From NCBI GenBank assembly GCA_009927445.1, contig RFMZ01000218.1, forward strand, positions 1 through 45,141: 45,141 nucleotides of DNA, given 5' to 3'. Every line of letters starts with the position of its first letter. Position 1 is the first letter of the stretch. Positions 23,877 through 33,483 of this stretch are shown here, piece after piece. This DNA comes from Betaproteobacteria bacterium (GTDB lineage Bacteria; Pseudomonadota; Gammaproteobacteria; Burkholderiales; Burkholderiaceae). The notes beneath the pieces are model-generated. The model was not told the DNA's origin. It ran no database searches and saw nothing but the letters and a program-made list of their open reading frames with translations. A program made the translations under genes and the position numbers.

Positions 23877-25085
23877 ATGAAACGCTTCCATACTCCTCAA
23901 AAGTCAACCTTTCACTTTCTATTTTTATTCCCACTCACCTTATTAGTTTGGGGTTGTGCTTCTGATCAAGCCAGTAACTTCTCTAACTTTCTACCCACTA
24001 CAAGTCAAACGACGCCGCCCACTCCCTCATCTTCTACTCCTAATCCGAGCGCAATCCTCACACCAATTCCAAAGTCTGTAACTGAATCACTTTCGCCAGC
24101 AAATACCATTACCCAGCTAAGTCAATATAGTAACTCCGCCCCACTTGATCTTCGCTTAAGTTCTTGGCCCTACCCATACCGAGTCAAGGAGTTACAAGTT
24201 ACTATGCAAGGTAAAAAATATCCAATGGCATACATGGATGTACCCCCCACAGGAAAACTGCGTGGTGTAGTTCTTCTATTTCATGGTAAAAACTTTGCAA
24301 GTGATTATTGGGAAAAAACGATCTCAGGTCTTTCTCAAGCTGGTTATCGAGTAATCGCTCCTGACCAAATCGGCTTTGGTAAGTCTGCAAAACCAAGTAT
24401 TGATTATCACTTCGATGATCTCGCTGCGAATACAAAACAACTACTTCGTTCATTAAAAATTAGCAAAACACACGTAATAGCTAACTCAATGGGGGGAATG
24501 CTCGGTGTTCGCTTTGCTGCACTCTACCCAAAAACTGTTGAAAAACTTGTTTTAGAAAACCCTTTAGGTCTTGAAGACTACAGTAAAGACATCCCCCCGC
24601 AACAAAATGCTACCCTTCTTAAACTTGAAATGGCTCAGACAGAAGAATCCTATCGAAAATTTTTACAAAGTTACTTTCCAAAATGGCAGCCTGAGTTCGA
24701 ACGTTTTGTAGAAATATATGTCCGTATGCAAAAAGGACCAGACTACCCAACTTTTTCACAAACATCAGTTCTAACATATCAAATGATTGCCGAAAAACCG
24801 ATTGTGGCGGATCTGCCTCGCCTAAAAATACCTACCCTTTTGATCATTGGACAACAAGACCGAACTGTTTTTGGTCGACGCTTTGCTCCTCCTGAAGCAG
24901 TCAAGTTACTTGGAAACTTCCCTAAACTAGGCGAGAATGCGGCAAAAATAATCCCTCATGCCAAACTAGTCCCTCTAGCCAATGTAGGACATATTCCCCA
25001 TATTGAGGTGCCAGAACTATTTAATGAAACTGTCTTAAACTTTTTAAAGACTTCCAAGAAAAAGGGTAAATCCAAAAAACGTTAA
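23877..25085 (+). CDS. Alpha/beta hydrolase lipoprotein
   Basis: A 402-aa predicted lipoprotein. The signal ends in a lipobox-like VWGC with Cys27. A Pro/Ser/Thr-rich linker (about 37-75) separates this anchor from an alpha/beta hydrolase domain. LFHG forms the oxyanion loop near residue 135, S204 in ANSMGG is the nucleophile, and the acid and base are in GQQDRTVFG and VGHIPHIE. The first residue of the elbow is Ala rather than Gly, which is tolerated. The tail is Lys-rich (KTSKKKGKSKKR). It looks like an envelope-anchored esterase. Its stop codon overlaps that of the convergent aldolase gene. Confidence 0.85.
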   Translation: MKRFHTPQKSTFHFLFLFPLTLLVWGCASDQASNFSNFLPTTSQTTPPTPSSSTPNPSAILTPIPKSVTESLSPANTITQLSQYSNSAPLDLRLSSWPYPYRVKELQVTMQGKKYPMAYMDVPPTGKLRGVVLLFHGKNFASDYWEKTISGLSQAGYRVIAPDQIGFGKSAKPSIDYHFDDLAANTKQLLRSLKISKTHVIANSMGGMLGVRFAALYPKTVEKLVLENPLGLEDYSKDIPPQQNATLLKLEMAQTEESYRKFLQSYFPKWQPEFERFVEIYVRMQKGPDYPTFSQTSVLTYQMIAEKPIVADLPRLKIPTLLIIGQQDRTVFGRRFAPPEAVKLLGNFPKLGENAAKIIPHAKLVPLANVGHIPHIEVPELFNETVLNFLKTSKKKGKSKKR

Positions 25086-25864
25086 TAAGATTTTTGATCT
25101 TTTGCAAGATGACCCATTTTTTCTAAAATCTGCTGAGAACCGGCTGCTATTAAGCGGGCATCCGAAGATACCGTTACAAATCGAAAGCCCTTTAGAATCC
25201 GTAAATGAGCGTACTCTGGACTGCCATTATGAATACCAGCAACTACACCATGTGCTTTTGCACGATCTAAAATATGATCTATCGCTTGCGCAACCGGTGG
25301 ATCAACTGCATCAAAAGTTGGCTTACAACCCAAGGCTAGTGAAAGATCAGATGGGCCAATGTAAATGGCATCTAAGCCCTCTACCGATAAAATATCATCT
25401 AAGTGATCTAAAGCCTGAGCTGACTCAATCATCGCAAAGCGCACAATTGTCTCATTAGCGTGTTCTGGATAATCTTGACCAGCGTATAAAAATGCTCTTA
25501 CTGGGCCATAACTTCTCACCCCCTTGGGAGCGTAGTTGGTCCAGGCTACAAATTTTTGGGCGTCTTCTTTTGTATTCACCATTGGACAAATAACAGCATA
25601 GGCACCCGCGTCTAAGGTCTTCATCAGGATTCCTGGCTCAAGCCAAGGTACACGAACTACTGGCATAGTCTGCGTAGTTGAAATGGCTTGCAACATGGCA
25701 ACCATCTGACCATAATCAATCACTCCATGTTGTAAATCAATCGTCAAAGTGTCCCAGCCCTGATGGGCCATTGTTTCTGCTGAAAAACTATTTGGAATAG
25801 CTAACCATCCATTAATAGCGGCCTGATCTTTGGCCCATAAGGCTCTTAAACTACTCGGTCTCAT
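25082..25864 (-). CDS. HpcH/HpaI family aldolase (GarL/4-hydroxy-2-oxoheptanedioate aldolase-like)
   Basis: A class II pyruvate-dependent aldolase, 260 aa, without signal peptide. TIDLQHG is the conserved His motif, PVVRVPW carries the active-site Arg, MIES the metal Glu, and YIGPSDLSLALG the metal Asp. GarL of this family cleaves 5-keto-4-deoxy-D-glucarate to pyruvate and tartronate semialdehyde. The adjacent gudD produces exactly that compound, so a GarL-like role is the best inference. GarL, HpcH and related enzymes are not separable by eye. Confidence 0.87.
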   Translation of the reverse strand: MRPSSLRALWAKDQAAINGWLAIPNSFSAETMAHQGWDTLTIDLQHGVIDYGQMVAMLQAISTTQTMPVVRVPWLEPGILMKTLDAGAYAVICPMVNTKEDAQKFVAWTNYAPKGVRSYGPVRAFLYAGQDYPEHANETIVRFAMIESAQALDHLDDILSVEGLDAIYIGPSDLSLALGCKPTFDAVDPPVAQAIDHILDRAKAHGVVAGIHNGSPEYAHLRILKGFRFVTVSSDARLIAAGSQQILEKMGHLAKDQKSY

Positions 25865-25885
25865 TTGAATTTTCTCTCATGTAGA

Positions 25886-27210
25886 TTAACGAACTAAGCA
25901 AGGCATTTTAGGATCAAATTGCCAGTTAGGAATAAGGAATTGCATACTCTGAGCATCATTGCGTGCTCCTAATCCGTGCTCTTGATACAACTGATGAGCC
26001 CGCTCAATAGCCCCATAGTCCAGTTCAACTCCCAACCCAGGTACTTGTGATACTTTGACCTGTCCACCAATAATCTGCAAAGGTTCTTTTGTTAAAGCTT
26101 GCCCATCTTGCCAAATCCAGTGCGTGTCAATCGCCGTTACCTTACCAGGCGCACTAGCAGCTACATGAGTAAACATTGCTAAAGAAATATCAAAATGGTT
26201 ATTAGAGTGCGACCCCCAAGTAAGTCCCCAGTCTTGACAAGTCTGCGCTACCCGAACCGAACCAGACATGGTCCAAAAATGTGGGTCTGCTAAAGGAATA
26301 TCAACTGCACCCAAGCTAGGGCATGACGCAATTGTCGCCAGTCCGTAGCAATCATATTCGTAGCTGTTGGTAAACCCGTCTCTTGACGAAACTCAGCCAT
26401 GATCTCACGACCACTCAAACCATCTTCTGCACCACAGGGGTCTTCTGCATAGGCTAGTCGACCAAGCTGATCTCGTAATAATCGAATAGCATCTTTTAAA
26501 TACCAAGCACCGTTTGGATCAATTGTAATTCGGGCTTGCGGAAAACTTTCCTGTAAAGCATAAATGGCCTCTAACTCCTCATCACCACAAAAAACACCAC
26601 CCTTTAATTTAAAGTCACGAAAACCATATAATTCCTGTGCGGCTTTAGCTAAATCAACAATCGACTTTGCACTCATCGCCTTCTGATGTCGTAAATGATA
26701 CCAATCCCACTCACCACTAGGCTTTTGATAGGGCAAATCAGTCAGAGAAGAATCTCCAATAAAAAATAAATACCCCAAGACGTCTACAACATCCCGCTGT
26801 TTACCATTGCCTAATAATTCACAAACAGGTTGACCAAGATATTTACCAAGTAAATCGAGCATGGCACATTCAATTGCAGTAACGGCGTGGATCGTCGTTC
26901 GTAAATCAAAAGTCTGTAAGCCCCGTCCTCCCTCGTCCCGATCTGAAAAATTAACTTGTACCGCTCTTAATACCGATTGCACTTGAGTAATTGGTTGACC
27001 AATCATAAAGGCTTTAGCATCTAGAATTGTCTGAGTAATTTTTTGACCTCCAGGTACCTCACCAACACCAGTATTGCCAGAACTATCTGTCAATATAATA
27101 ATATTGCGCGTAAAAAAGGGGGCATGCGCTCCACTCAAATTGAGCAACATACTATCGCGTCCCGCAACCGGGATGACGTGTAAGTAAGTAATTACAGGTG
27201 AACTTGACAA
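25886..27210 (-). pseudogene. gudD: Glucarate dehydratase, split by a one-base deletion
   Basis: Enolase-superfamily enzyme that removes water from D-glucarate; about 441 aa if repaired, the normal size. The N-terminal part has [19 protein letters not shown], the K201-L-K203 catalytic pair, the metal ligands at D231 and N233, and AEDPCG. It then reads [14 protein letters not shown] and falls out of frame near 26314. The rest, [22 protein letters not shown] and HSNNHFD with the catalytic His, continues in the next frame to 25886. A missing T in a short run (TTT to TT) would account for it. The start is TTG at 27210 because no ATG is available. It lies between the aldolase and a Bug receptor. 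Confidence 0.88.
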
Positions 27211-27226
27211 AAAATTTCTTTAAAAA

Positions 27227-28225
27227 TTATTCGACTTTAATATTACGCGTTTCTATGATCTTTTTCCAACGCGCGTATTCAGTAGCCATAAATTCCGTAA
27301 ATTGTTCGGGACTACTACTGATAATTTCAAAACCAACGTCACTAAAATTCTCACGCACTTTTTTATCTTCTAAGGCTAGAACAACCGCAGCATGTAACTT
27401 CTTTTTAATCTCCATAGGTAATCCTCGAGGTGCAGCAATAGCCTGCCATGAGGCTACGTTTGCACCAGTTACACCACTCTCATTTAAGGTTGGTACATTA
27501 GGCATCAAGATTGAGCGCTTATCGGAAGTAATTGCTAAAGCGCGTAACTTCCCAGATCGAATATGTTGAATCACTGAATTGATGTTCTGGAAAGAAATAT
27601 CTATCTGAGCCCCAATTAAATCTGTTATGGCAGGTGCACCTCCTTTATAAGGTACATGAATCCCACTCGTGCCTGTCTGTAACCAAAATAGTTCAGCGCT
27701 CAAGTGATCTGATGACCCAGCTCCTGACGAAGCAAAACTCATTTTATTGGGGTTTTTCTTTAAATGATTCAATACATCTGCGACCGATTGATGCGGCGAA
27801 CTAGCCGGCACTACCATGACATTTGGTGCTTGGACCATCAAAGAGATCGCATCTAAATCTTTAGTCGGATCATATGGCACATTCTTTATTAAATGCGGGG
27901 CAATCACATAAGGCCCTAAAGAAGCAACTAATAGGGTATAACCATCCGGCGGACTTTTAACAACTAAATTAGTTCCAATTGTCCCCGTCGCTCCCGCCTT
28001 ATTTTCGACAATGAATGTCTTACCAAGTCGTTCCGACATACTTTGTGAAATAGCTCGGGCAAGAACATCACTTGACCCTCCCGGAGGAAAAGGCACGATG
28101 ATTTGAACGTTTTTATCCGGCCAAGCAAAAGCAAAGGGGACCTGAACTATTCCAAGAATAATCAAACAGTTCCATAAAACAAACAAATTTTGGCAAGGCC
28201 GAAATATTTGCATCATTATTTTCAT
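27227..28225 (-). CDS. Bug-family periplasmic receptor, possibly for glucarate
   Basis: A 332-aa Bug receptor; signal peptide ends near FAFAWP. The core reads WPDKNVQIIVPFPPGGSSDV, VENKAGATGTIGTN, PPDGYTLLVA and VPYKGGAPAITDLIG. GGAG is five bases before the ATG. It stands 16 bases upstream of gudD on the same strand and is the first gene of the gudD-aldolase operon, so a C6 aldaric acid is the natural ligand guess (inference from context). Confidence 0.92.
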   Translation of the reverse strand: MKIMMQIFRPCQNLFVLWNCLIILGIVQVPFAFAWPDKNVQIIVPFPPGGSSDVLARAISQSMSERLGKTFIVENKAGATGTIGTNLVVKSPPDGYTLLVASLGPYVIAPHLIKNVPYDPTKDLDAISLMVQAPNVMVVPASSPHQSVADVLNHLKKNPNKMSFASSGAGSSDHLSAELFWLQTGTSGIHVPYKGGAPAITDLIGAQIDISFQNINSVIQHIRSGKLRALAITSDKRSILMPNVPTLNESGVTGANVASWQAIAAPRGLPMEIKKKLHAAVVLALEDKKVRENFSDVGFEIISSSPEQFTEFMATEYARWKKIIETRNIKVE

Positions 28226-28460
28226 GAAATCTCCTCTTTTTAGAATTAGCCCTTTGTTAATTACTTACTTTACTATAAACCGAATCCAAAATAGCTTATT
28301 CAAATGCTCTGATCAAAGATGATCTGAAAAGAACTATCTAAACTAGTTAGTCTAGAGGTAAACTTGATTATGAAATAATGAGCTTGTTAAAAGTAATCAC
28401 GTCACGCTACTTCACATTAGTCTTCAAAACCCCTTTGTCATCGTTTCTTTCAAATCATAT

Positions 28461-29339
28461 ATGCAAAAAAATATCCAATTTCAATCTGATGATTTAACCC
28501 TTAGTGGTACCCTACATATTCCAGGTCACCTTAGGGCCGACGAGAGAAAACCTGCAATCATCGTTTTGCACGGCTTTGGCAGTAATAAAAATGGTGGGAC
28601 CGCATTAGCTGCTGCTGAACTTTTTGAAAAATTAGGTTATATCGCTTTGCGATTTGATTTTCGAGGCTGTGGTCAAAGCCAAGGGGAACGTGGACGCGTT
28701 ATTTGCCAAGAACAAGTCAGAGATACGAGTAGCGCTTTGGCGTACCTTCAAACTCTAGAAGAGGTAATACCAGATCAAATTGCTGTGACAGGCTTTAGTT
28801 TTGGGGCAGCGGTAGCTGTCTATGTAGCTGGAGTTAATCCAGCTATAGCAGCTTGTATTGCGATGGGCGGCTGGGGAGATGGAGCTAAAAAATTTCGTAA
28901 ACAACATGCAAAGCCACAGGACTGGGAAAAATTCACACTGATGATGCAAGAGGGCCAAAAAAAACTGGCTCAAGGTGAGTCTATGATGGTCTCTAGATAT
29001 GATATTGTCCCGATTCGGCCAGGAATTCGTAATAACTTATCGCCAGGTTCCCATATGGAATTTCCCTATGAAGTAGTACAAAGTATGTTTGAATTTACTG
29101 CTAATGAAGTAGTCGGACAAATTTCCCCAAGGCCCCTCTTGCTGCTCCATGCAGCAGTTGATACTGTGACTCCAACTGAACAATCTATTGATCTGTTTGC
29201 CCATGCCAAGCAACCAGCTGAACTGCATCTTTTTAGCGATGTAGACCATTTTTTACTTGCTGGTGAAAATCAAATTGTGCACGCCACGCTAGCAAGCTGG
29301 CTCAGCAAATACTTCCCCTTACAGCATCAATCTGTATGA
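28461..29339 (+). CDS. Alpha/beta hydrolase (S33/dienelactone-hydrolase-like)
   Basis: A 292-aa cytoplasmic hydrolase. HGFGSNKNGG is the oxyanion region, S113 in GFSFGAA the nucleophile, and LLLLHAAVDTVTP and DVDHFL supply Asp and His. Its stop overlaps the next start (ATGA), which ties it to the VOC dioxygenase-like gene. Together they look like a ring-cleavage plus ester or C-C hydrolysis pair. The substrate is unknown. Confidence 0.87.
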   Translation: MQKNIQFQSDDLTLSGTLHIPGHLRADERKPAIIVLHGFGSNKNGGTALAAAELFEKLGYIALRFDFRGCGQSQGERGRVICQEQVRDTSSALAYLQTLEEVIPDQIAVTGFSFGAAVAVYVAGVNPAIAACIAMGGWGDGAKKFRKQHAKPQDWEKFTLMMQEGQKKLAQGESMMVSRYDIVPIRPGIRNNLSPGSHMEFPYEVVQSMFEFTANEVVGQISPRPLLLLHAAVDTVTPTEQSIDLFAHAKQPAELHLFSDVDHFLLAGENQIVHATLASWLSKYFPLQHQSV

Positions 29340-30559
29340 CGACAAAAGTCCATATTCTTTCAGGTATTGAATTGGCTCGTCCATTTCAAATTCGCCGACT
29401 TGGCCATTTTGGACTGAATGTTGAATCGCCAGAGAAATCCCTCCAATTTTATCGTGATCTGTTAGGCTTTAAGGTTTCTGACCAAATTGATTTTGCAGAT
29501 CGCCTTCCCCCTGAATTAAAAAATCAAGTCGGGCCGACTGTAGGTTTTTTTACCCGCCATGGAACTGATCATCATTCCTTTGTACTTTTTCCTAAAAAAG
29601 CAGTTGAAAAAGTTAATCCGCAATACGCTCGTTTTCCGCAACTAACGGCAAATCAATTAACTTGGCAAGTTGGTTCCTTACAAGAAATCGTCGATGCATT
29701 TTCTTGGTTTACAGATCAAGCTATCCCGATCATTCGATCCGGTCGTGACCTACCTGGTTCAAACTGGCACTTTTACCCAACCGATCCCGCAGGCCATATC
29801 AATGAACTTTATTATGGTATTGAACAAATTGGTTGGAGTGGCCACTCAAAAGCCCTAGCAATGCATGATATCAAATTCCAGCAACCACCAAATTTACCAT
29901 ATCACTCCGAATATGCGGAAGTAAATCGTGCCATAGCTCACCAAATTCATATTCATGCAGGTTGGCGGGATCAAAGTAATATTGCAGAAACATATCCGGT
30001 TGATGGAATTTTATTGGCAAGGCCATTTAAAATTATCAAAATAGGTCCAGTCCGCTTATTTGTAGATGATCTCAGCGCTGCTAAAGATTTTTATACCCGA
30101 ATCATGGGTCTGCGCCTTACTGAAGAAATTAAATACCAAGGCCATAGTTGTTATTTCTTGAGCTCAAATACTGAGCACCACGCACTAGCAATCTATCCTA
30201 CTGCACTTCGAACAATCCTTGGACTGAATCCAAGTTCCACTACCTTTGCCTTTGCAATGCAAGTAGCAAGTTATCAACAACTTCGGACTATGTATCACTA
30301 CCTCAAAGATGCAGGGATTACGATTCAGCCTATACCGCATGAATTATCTCCAGGACTTGGACATCATTTTTATGCGATTGATCCAGATGGTTATCTAGTC
30401 CAATTTTATTGGGAAATAGAACAGATTGGCTGGGACGGCAACCCCAGACCTGCAGGACTTCGGCGGACTTTTGGGCTTAACCCAAGTACGTGGCCAACCA
30501 CCATTGAATCCCAATCAGATAGCTTTATGGGAGAAGTCTTTTTAGGCCCTCTAAACTAG
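29336..30559 (+). CDS. Two-domain VOC protein, extradiol-dioxygenase-like
   Basis: A 407-aa protein with two vicinal-oxygen-chelate repeats. The first starts at RRLGHFGLNV with H24, continues to H80 in DHHSFVLF, and ends with the Glu of GHINELYYG, so a complete His-His-Glu metal site is present. The second repeat (about 225-360) starts IIKIGPVRLFV, with Arg in place of the first His, and ends DGYLVQFYWE. Only one site is therefore likely to bind iron, although in classical type I extradiol dioxygenases the active domain is the C-terminal one. A repeated EQIGW motif closes both halves. It is co-translated with the hydrolase upstream. Confidence 0.82.
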   Translation: MTTKVHILSGIELARPFQIRRLGHFGLNVESPEKSLQFYRDLLGFKVSDQIDFADRLPPELKNQVGPTVGFFTRHGTDHHSFVLFPKKAVEKVNPQYARFPQLTANQLTWQVGSLQEIVDAFSWFTDQAIPIIRSGRDLPGSNWHFYPTDPAGHINELYYGIEQIGWSGHSKALAMHDIKFQQPPNLPYHSEYAEVNRAIAHQIHIHAGWRDQSNIAETYPVDGILLARPFKIIKIGPVRLFVDDLSAAKDFYTRIMGLRLTEEIKYQGHSCYFLSSNTEHHALAIYPTALRTILGLNPSSTTFAFAMQVASYQQLRTMYHYLKDAGITIQPIPHELSPGLGHHFYAIDPDGYLVQFYWEIEQIGWDGNPRPAGLRRTFGLNPSTWPTTIESQSDSFMGEVFLGPLN

Positions 30560-30627
30560 TTGAACTAAATCAGTTGTATTACACTTAATCATTCTTGTAT
30601 CAGTAACTCTATCAATTAAGATAACCT

Positions 30628-31638
30628 ATGCAAACAAATCAAATACAGTTTTGGACATTGACCCTACTCAGAAAAATGGTAAGCAGGTTCATTACCGCCT
30701 TTATTACTTCTTTACTGATAACAAATACGACCGCCTTTGCCCAGTCGTATCCAGATCGACCGATCACCTTAGTTTGTCCTTTTGCCCCAGGCGGCTCAGC
30801 GGATATTATTGCCCGGCTCATTGCCCAGCGTTTATCAGAGGAATTAAAGGTCCCTGTCTTAGTAGAAAATCGTGCTGGCGCAGGTAGTGCGATCGGCTCT
30901 AACTATGTTTCGAAGGCTAAGCCTGATGGCTACACTATATTGCTACTATCAGGCGCCTACTCTGCGCAGGCCGCTCTAACTAAAACACCACTTTTTGATC
31001 CTCTCAAAGATATCACGATGGTCTCATTAATCACTACCTACCCATTCCTAATGGCAGTACATCCCAGTGCGCCTTATCAGAATTTACAAGAATTGATTGC
31101 CTATGCAAAAGCAAAACCTGGCCAATTAAATTACTCATCATCCGGAATCGGAGCGATCCATCACCTGTCTTCTGAGCTGTTGAATGTCATGGCTGGTATT
31201 GAAACTGTTCATATTCCGACTAAAGGCGGCAATGTAGCCATACTTGAACTCATGGGTGAGAGAATTGATTTTCTATTAGAGGCGCCGCAATTAATGATGC
31301 CTTATATTAAAAGTAATAAATTACGAGGAATTGCCACCACTGCCAAAACGAGATCTAAAATTTACAATGACCTACCAACCATCGCCGAAGCTCTTCCAGG
31401 CTATGAAGTTAGCTCGTATATTGGCATCGCTGCAACTGGCGGCACGCCAGAGCCGATTATCCAAGCACTATACCAAGGGGTCAAAAAATCCATTGAAAAT
31501 AAAGATGTTGCTAAACGTCTAGTCGACCTGGGGGGCGAACCAACGCACACTACGCCAGCAGAAACCAAATTATTTGTAGAGAATGAGCTGGATAAATGGC
31601 GAAAAGTGATTAACCTACGTAAAATTGAACGCCAGTAA
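30628..31638 (+). CDS. Bug-family periplasmic tricarboxylate-type receptor
   Basis: A 336-aa Bug receptor. The core reads YPDRPITLVCPFAPGGSAD, VENRAGAGSAIG, PDGYTILLLSG and VHIPTKGGNVAILELMG; the usual IPYKG is IPTKG. The signal peptide is preceded by a long hydrophilic leader; ATG 30676 would give a more usual peptide but has no ribosome site. It follows the VOC gene by 68 bases on the same strand and may serve that pathway. Confidence 0.9.
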   Translation: MQTNQIQFWTLTLLRKMVSRFITAFITSLLITNTTAFAQSYPDRPITLVCPFAPGGSADIIARLIAQRLSEELKVPVLVENRAGAGSAIGSNYVSKAKPDGYTILLLSGAYSAQAALTKTPLFDPLKDITMVSLITTYPFLMAVHPSAPYQNLQELIAYAKAKPGQLNYSSSGIGAIHHLSSELLNVMAGIETVHIPTKGGNVAILELMGERIDFLLEAPQLMMPYIKSNKLRGIATTAKTRSKIYNDLPTIAEALPGYEVSSYIGIAATGGTPEPIIQALYQGVKKSIENKDVAKRLVDLGGEPTHTTPAETKLFVENELDKWRKVINLRKIERQ

Positions 31639-31711
31639 GTCAGGACTTTTAATTGCGCTTTGCAACCTTGAATGTACTTAGGGTGCTCCTTTTAGAATTC
31701 TAATTAGGTGA

Positions 31712-31924
31712 CTATTTTCCTTTTAAAGGTAATAACAAATCTCTTATTTGATTGTGATCTAACTCATGCATCAAATGCAATAACTCCCCAAGCTCCCCCT
31801 TTGGGAAACCTTTCCGAGCAAACCATGCTAAATAATTACCCGGCAAATCACACAATAATTGACCAGCATGCTTCCCAAAGGGCATCTTTAATCGTACAAG
31901 CTTTTCAAGAGAGTCATGATTCAT
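31712..31924 (-). CDS. DUF3820 family protein
   Basis: A 70-aa protein with the DUF3820 pattern MPFGKHAGQLLCDLPGNYLAWFARKGFPKG (seen as MPFGK, G-x-L-L-x-D-L-P, YLAWFARKGFP). The family is of unknown function; some members were described as quorum-sensing-controlled virulence factors. It starts with ATG at 31924 and is 64 bases downstream of rmuC on the same strand. Confidence 0.85.
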   Translation of the reverse strand: MNHDSLEKLVRLKMPFGKHAGQLLCDLPGNYLAWFARKGFPKGELGELLHLMHELDHNQIRDLLLPLKGK

Positions 31925-31988
31925 GGTAGATAGTCCCTGGATTATTTAGACCGCTTTATCAAAGGATCTATCCCTAGGTATTGAGGAT

Positions 31989-33239
31989 TTAAGTTGAACT
32001 TCCCTCTGGTTTTGAATCCTCATCAGGATCATCTAAGTCAATCGCTAAAAGAGTCGATGAATTGCTTGAAACCGCCTCTACATTACTTAAGGCGCGATTA
32101 ATCTTACGTGTTCTGATATCGACCGCCTCGAATTGCTTTGACGCTGCATCTAAACGCTTTTTAGTGGCCTCTATAGCCTCACCAAATTTACTAAACTCCG
32201 TCTTGACTTGACCCAAAGTACTCCAAATCTGTGAAGAACGTTTTTCAATCGAAAGAGTCTTAAAGCCCATTTGTAAACTATTTAGCATGGCTGAAAAAGT
32301 GGATGGGCCAGCAACCGTTACGCGAAAGTCATTTTGCAGTAACTCCAGCAAACCCTGACGTCTTAAAACTTCAGCATATAAGCCTTCTGTTGGTAAAAAT
32401 AAGATTGCAAAATCAGTCGTATAAGGTGGCTCAATATACTTTTCACGAATCGTCTTAGCCTCAGCCTTAATTCGTGTTTCTAATGCTTTAGCTGCTGATT
32501 CAATTTCTTGTAAATCAGCCCGGTCCTGAGCATCAGTTAAACGTTGATAATCTTCTACCGGGAACTTTGCATCGATTGGTAACCAAACTGGCTTACCTTC
32601 TTCTTGCCCGGGCAAACGGATAGCAAACTCAACAATATCTCTACTATTAGGCCGAGTCGCTATATTTTTAGAATATTGCTCAATAGTTAAGGTTTGCTCA
32701 ATTAAAGCACCCAGTTGTACCTCACCCCAGGTCCCTCGAGACTTGACGTTTGTCAAAACACGCTTTAAATCCCCCACACCTGTTGCTAAAGTTTGCATCT
32801 CACCCAGTCCACGATGTACCTGCTCTAAACGATCTGATACTAGCTTAAACGACTCACCAAGACGCTGCTCTAACGTAGCGTGTAACTTTTCATCGACTGT
32901 TTGGCGCATCTGCTCAAGCTTGTTCGAGGTATCAAGCTGAATCTCTGCAAGGCGTTGCGTCAAGGTCTCCCTGACTCCCCGCCCAGACGCCTCAAGCTGC
33001 TCAACCAGGGTAGTTCGTAAAGTAGCTAAATCACGATTTAAATCATTTTTTAAATCAACTCCAGATAAACGATTAGCGTCTATTAACAAATCAATCCGAG
33101 TTCGTAATTCCTGCAAATTTTCCTTAAGGTGAACTATTTGGTCTTCCTGTGCGCGATTTTCTTTTAGCTGATTAATCTGCCAAAATAGACCCAAAATAAG
33201 GGCGATTGTGAATATTAAAATAATTTCAGTAAGATTCAT
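31989..33239 (-). CDS. rmuC: DNA recombination protein RmuC
   Basis: A 416-aa protein with one N-terminal membrane helix (IILIFTIALILGLFW). A long coiled coil follows (about 20-150, with repeated Glu/Leu heptads), then the RmuC nuclease-like domain with SRGTWGEVQLGALIEQ, LPIDAKFPVEDYQRL and DFAILFLPTEGLYAEVLR. RmuC limits inversions at short inverted repeats. The tail is Ser/Asp/Glu-rich. Full length for the family. Confidence 0.95.
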   Translation of the reverse strand: MNLTEIILIFTIALILGLFWQINQLKENRAQEDQIVHLKENLQELRTRIDLLIDANRLSGVDLKNDLNRDLATLRTTLVEQLEASGRGVRETLTQRLAEIQLDTSNKLEQMRQTVDEKLHATLEQRLGESFKLVSDRLEQVHRGLGEMQTLATGVGDLKRVLTNVKSRGTWGEVQLGALIEQTLTIEQYSKNIATRPNSRDIVEFAIRLPGQEEGKPVWLPIDAKFPVEDYQRLTDAQDRADLQEIESAAKALETRIKAEAKTIREKYIEPPYTTDFAILFLPTEGLYAEVLRRQGLLELLQNDFRVTVAGPSTFSAMLNSLQMGFKTLSIEKRSSQIWSTLGQVKTEFSKFGEAIEATKKRLDAASKQFEAVDIRTRKINRALSNVEAVSSNSSTLLAIDLDDPDEDSKPEGSST

Positions 33240-33483
33240 TCGAGGACTTTGTTGAGAGGTTTAACGAGGACTGATTAGATTGAAGAATTAAAATGATGGA
33301 TATTGTTGAGGAATTAGTAAAGCATTTTTCAAACCTACCTATTCAGTAAGTTCCCAATCTACCAACAACATATCCTATTTTAAATCAGCACGTTCAGTCT
33401 ATTCTTCAATCAGCTCATATTTTGAGCTAGTAAATTTAATGACAGAGTAGATTTAAATTGCCTTTTTATACCTTGCCCTGCAA

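Noticed and set aside
31692..31703. TTAGAATTCTAA palindrome
   Set aside because: A 12-bp AT-rich palindrome between convergent genes is expected by chance.
33291..33356. 18-codon ORF in the rmuC-cupin gap
   Set aside because: Short, weak start context, no conservation evidence.
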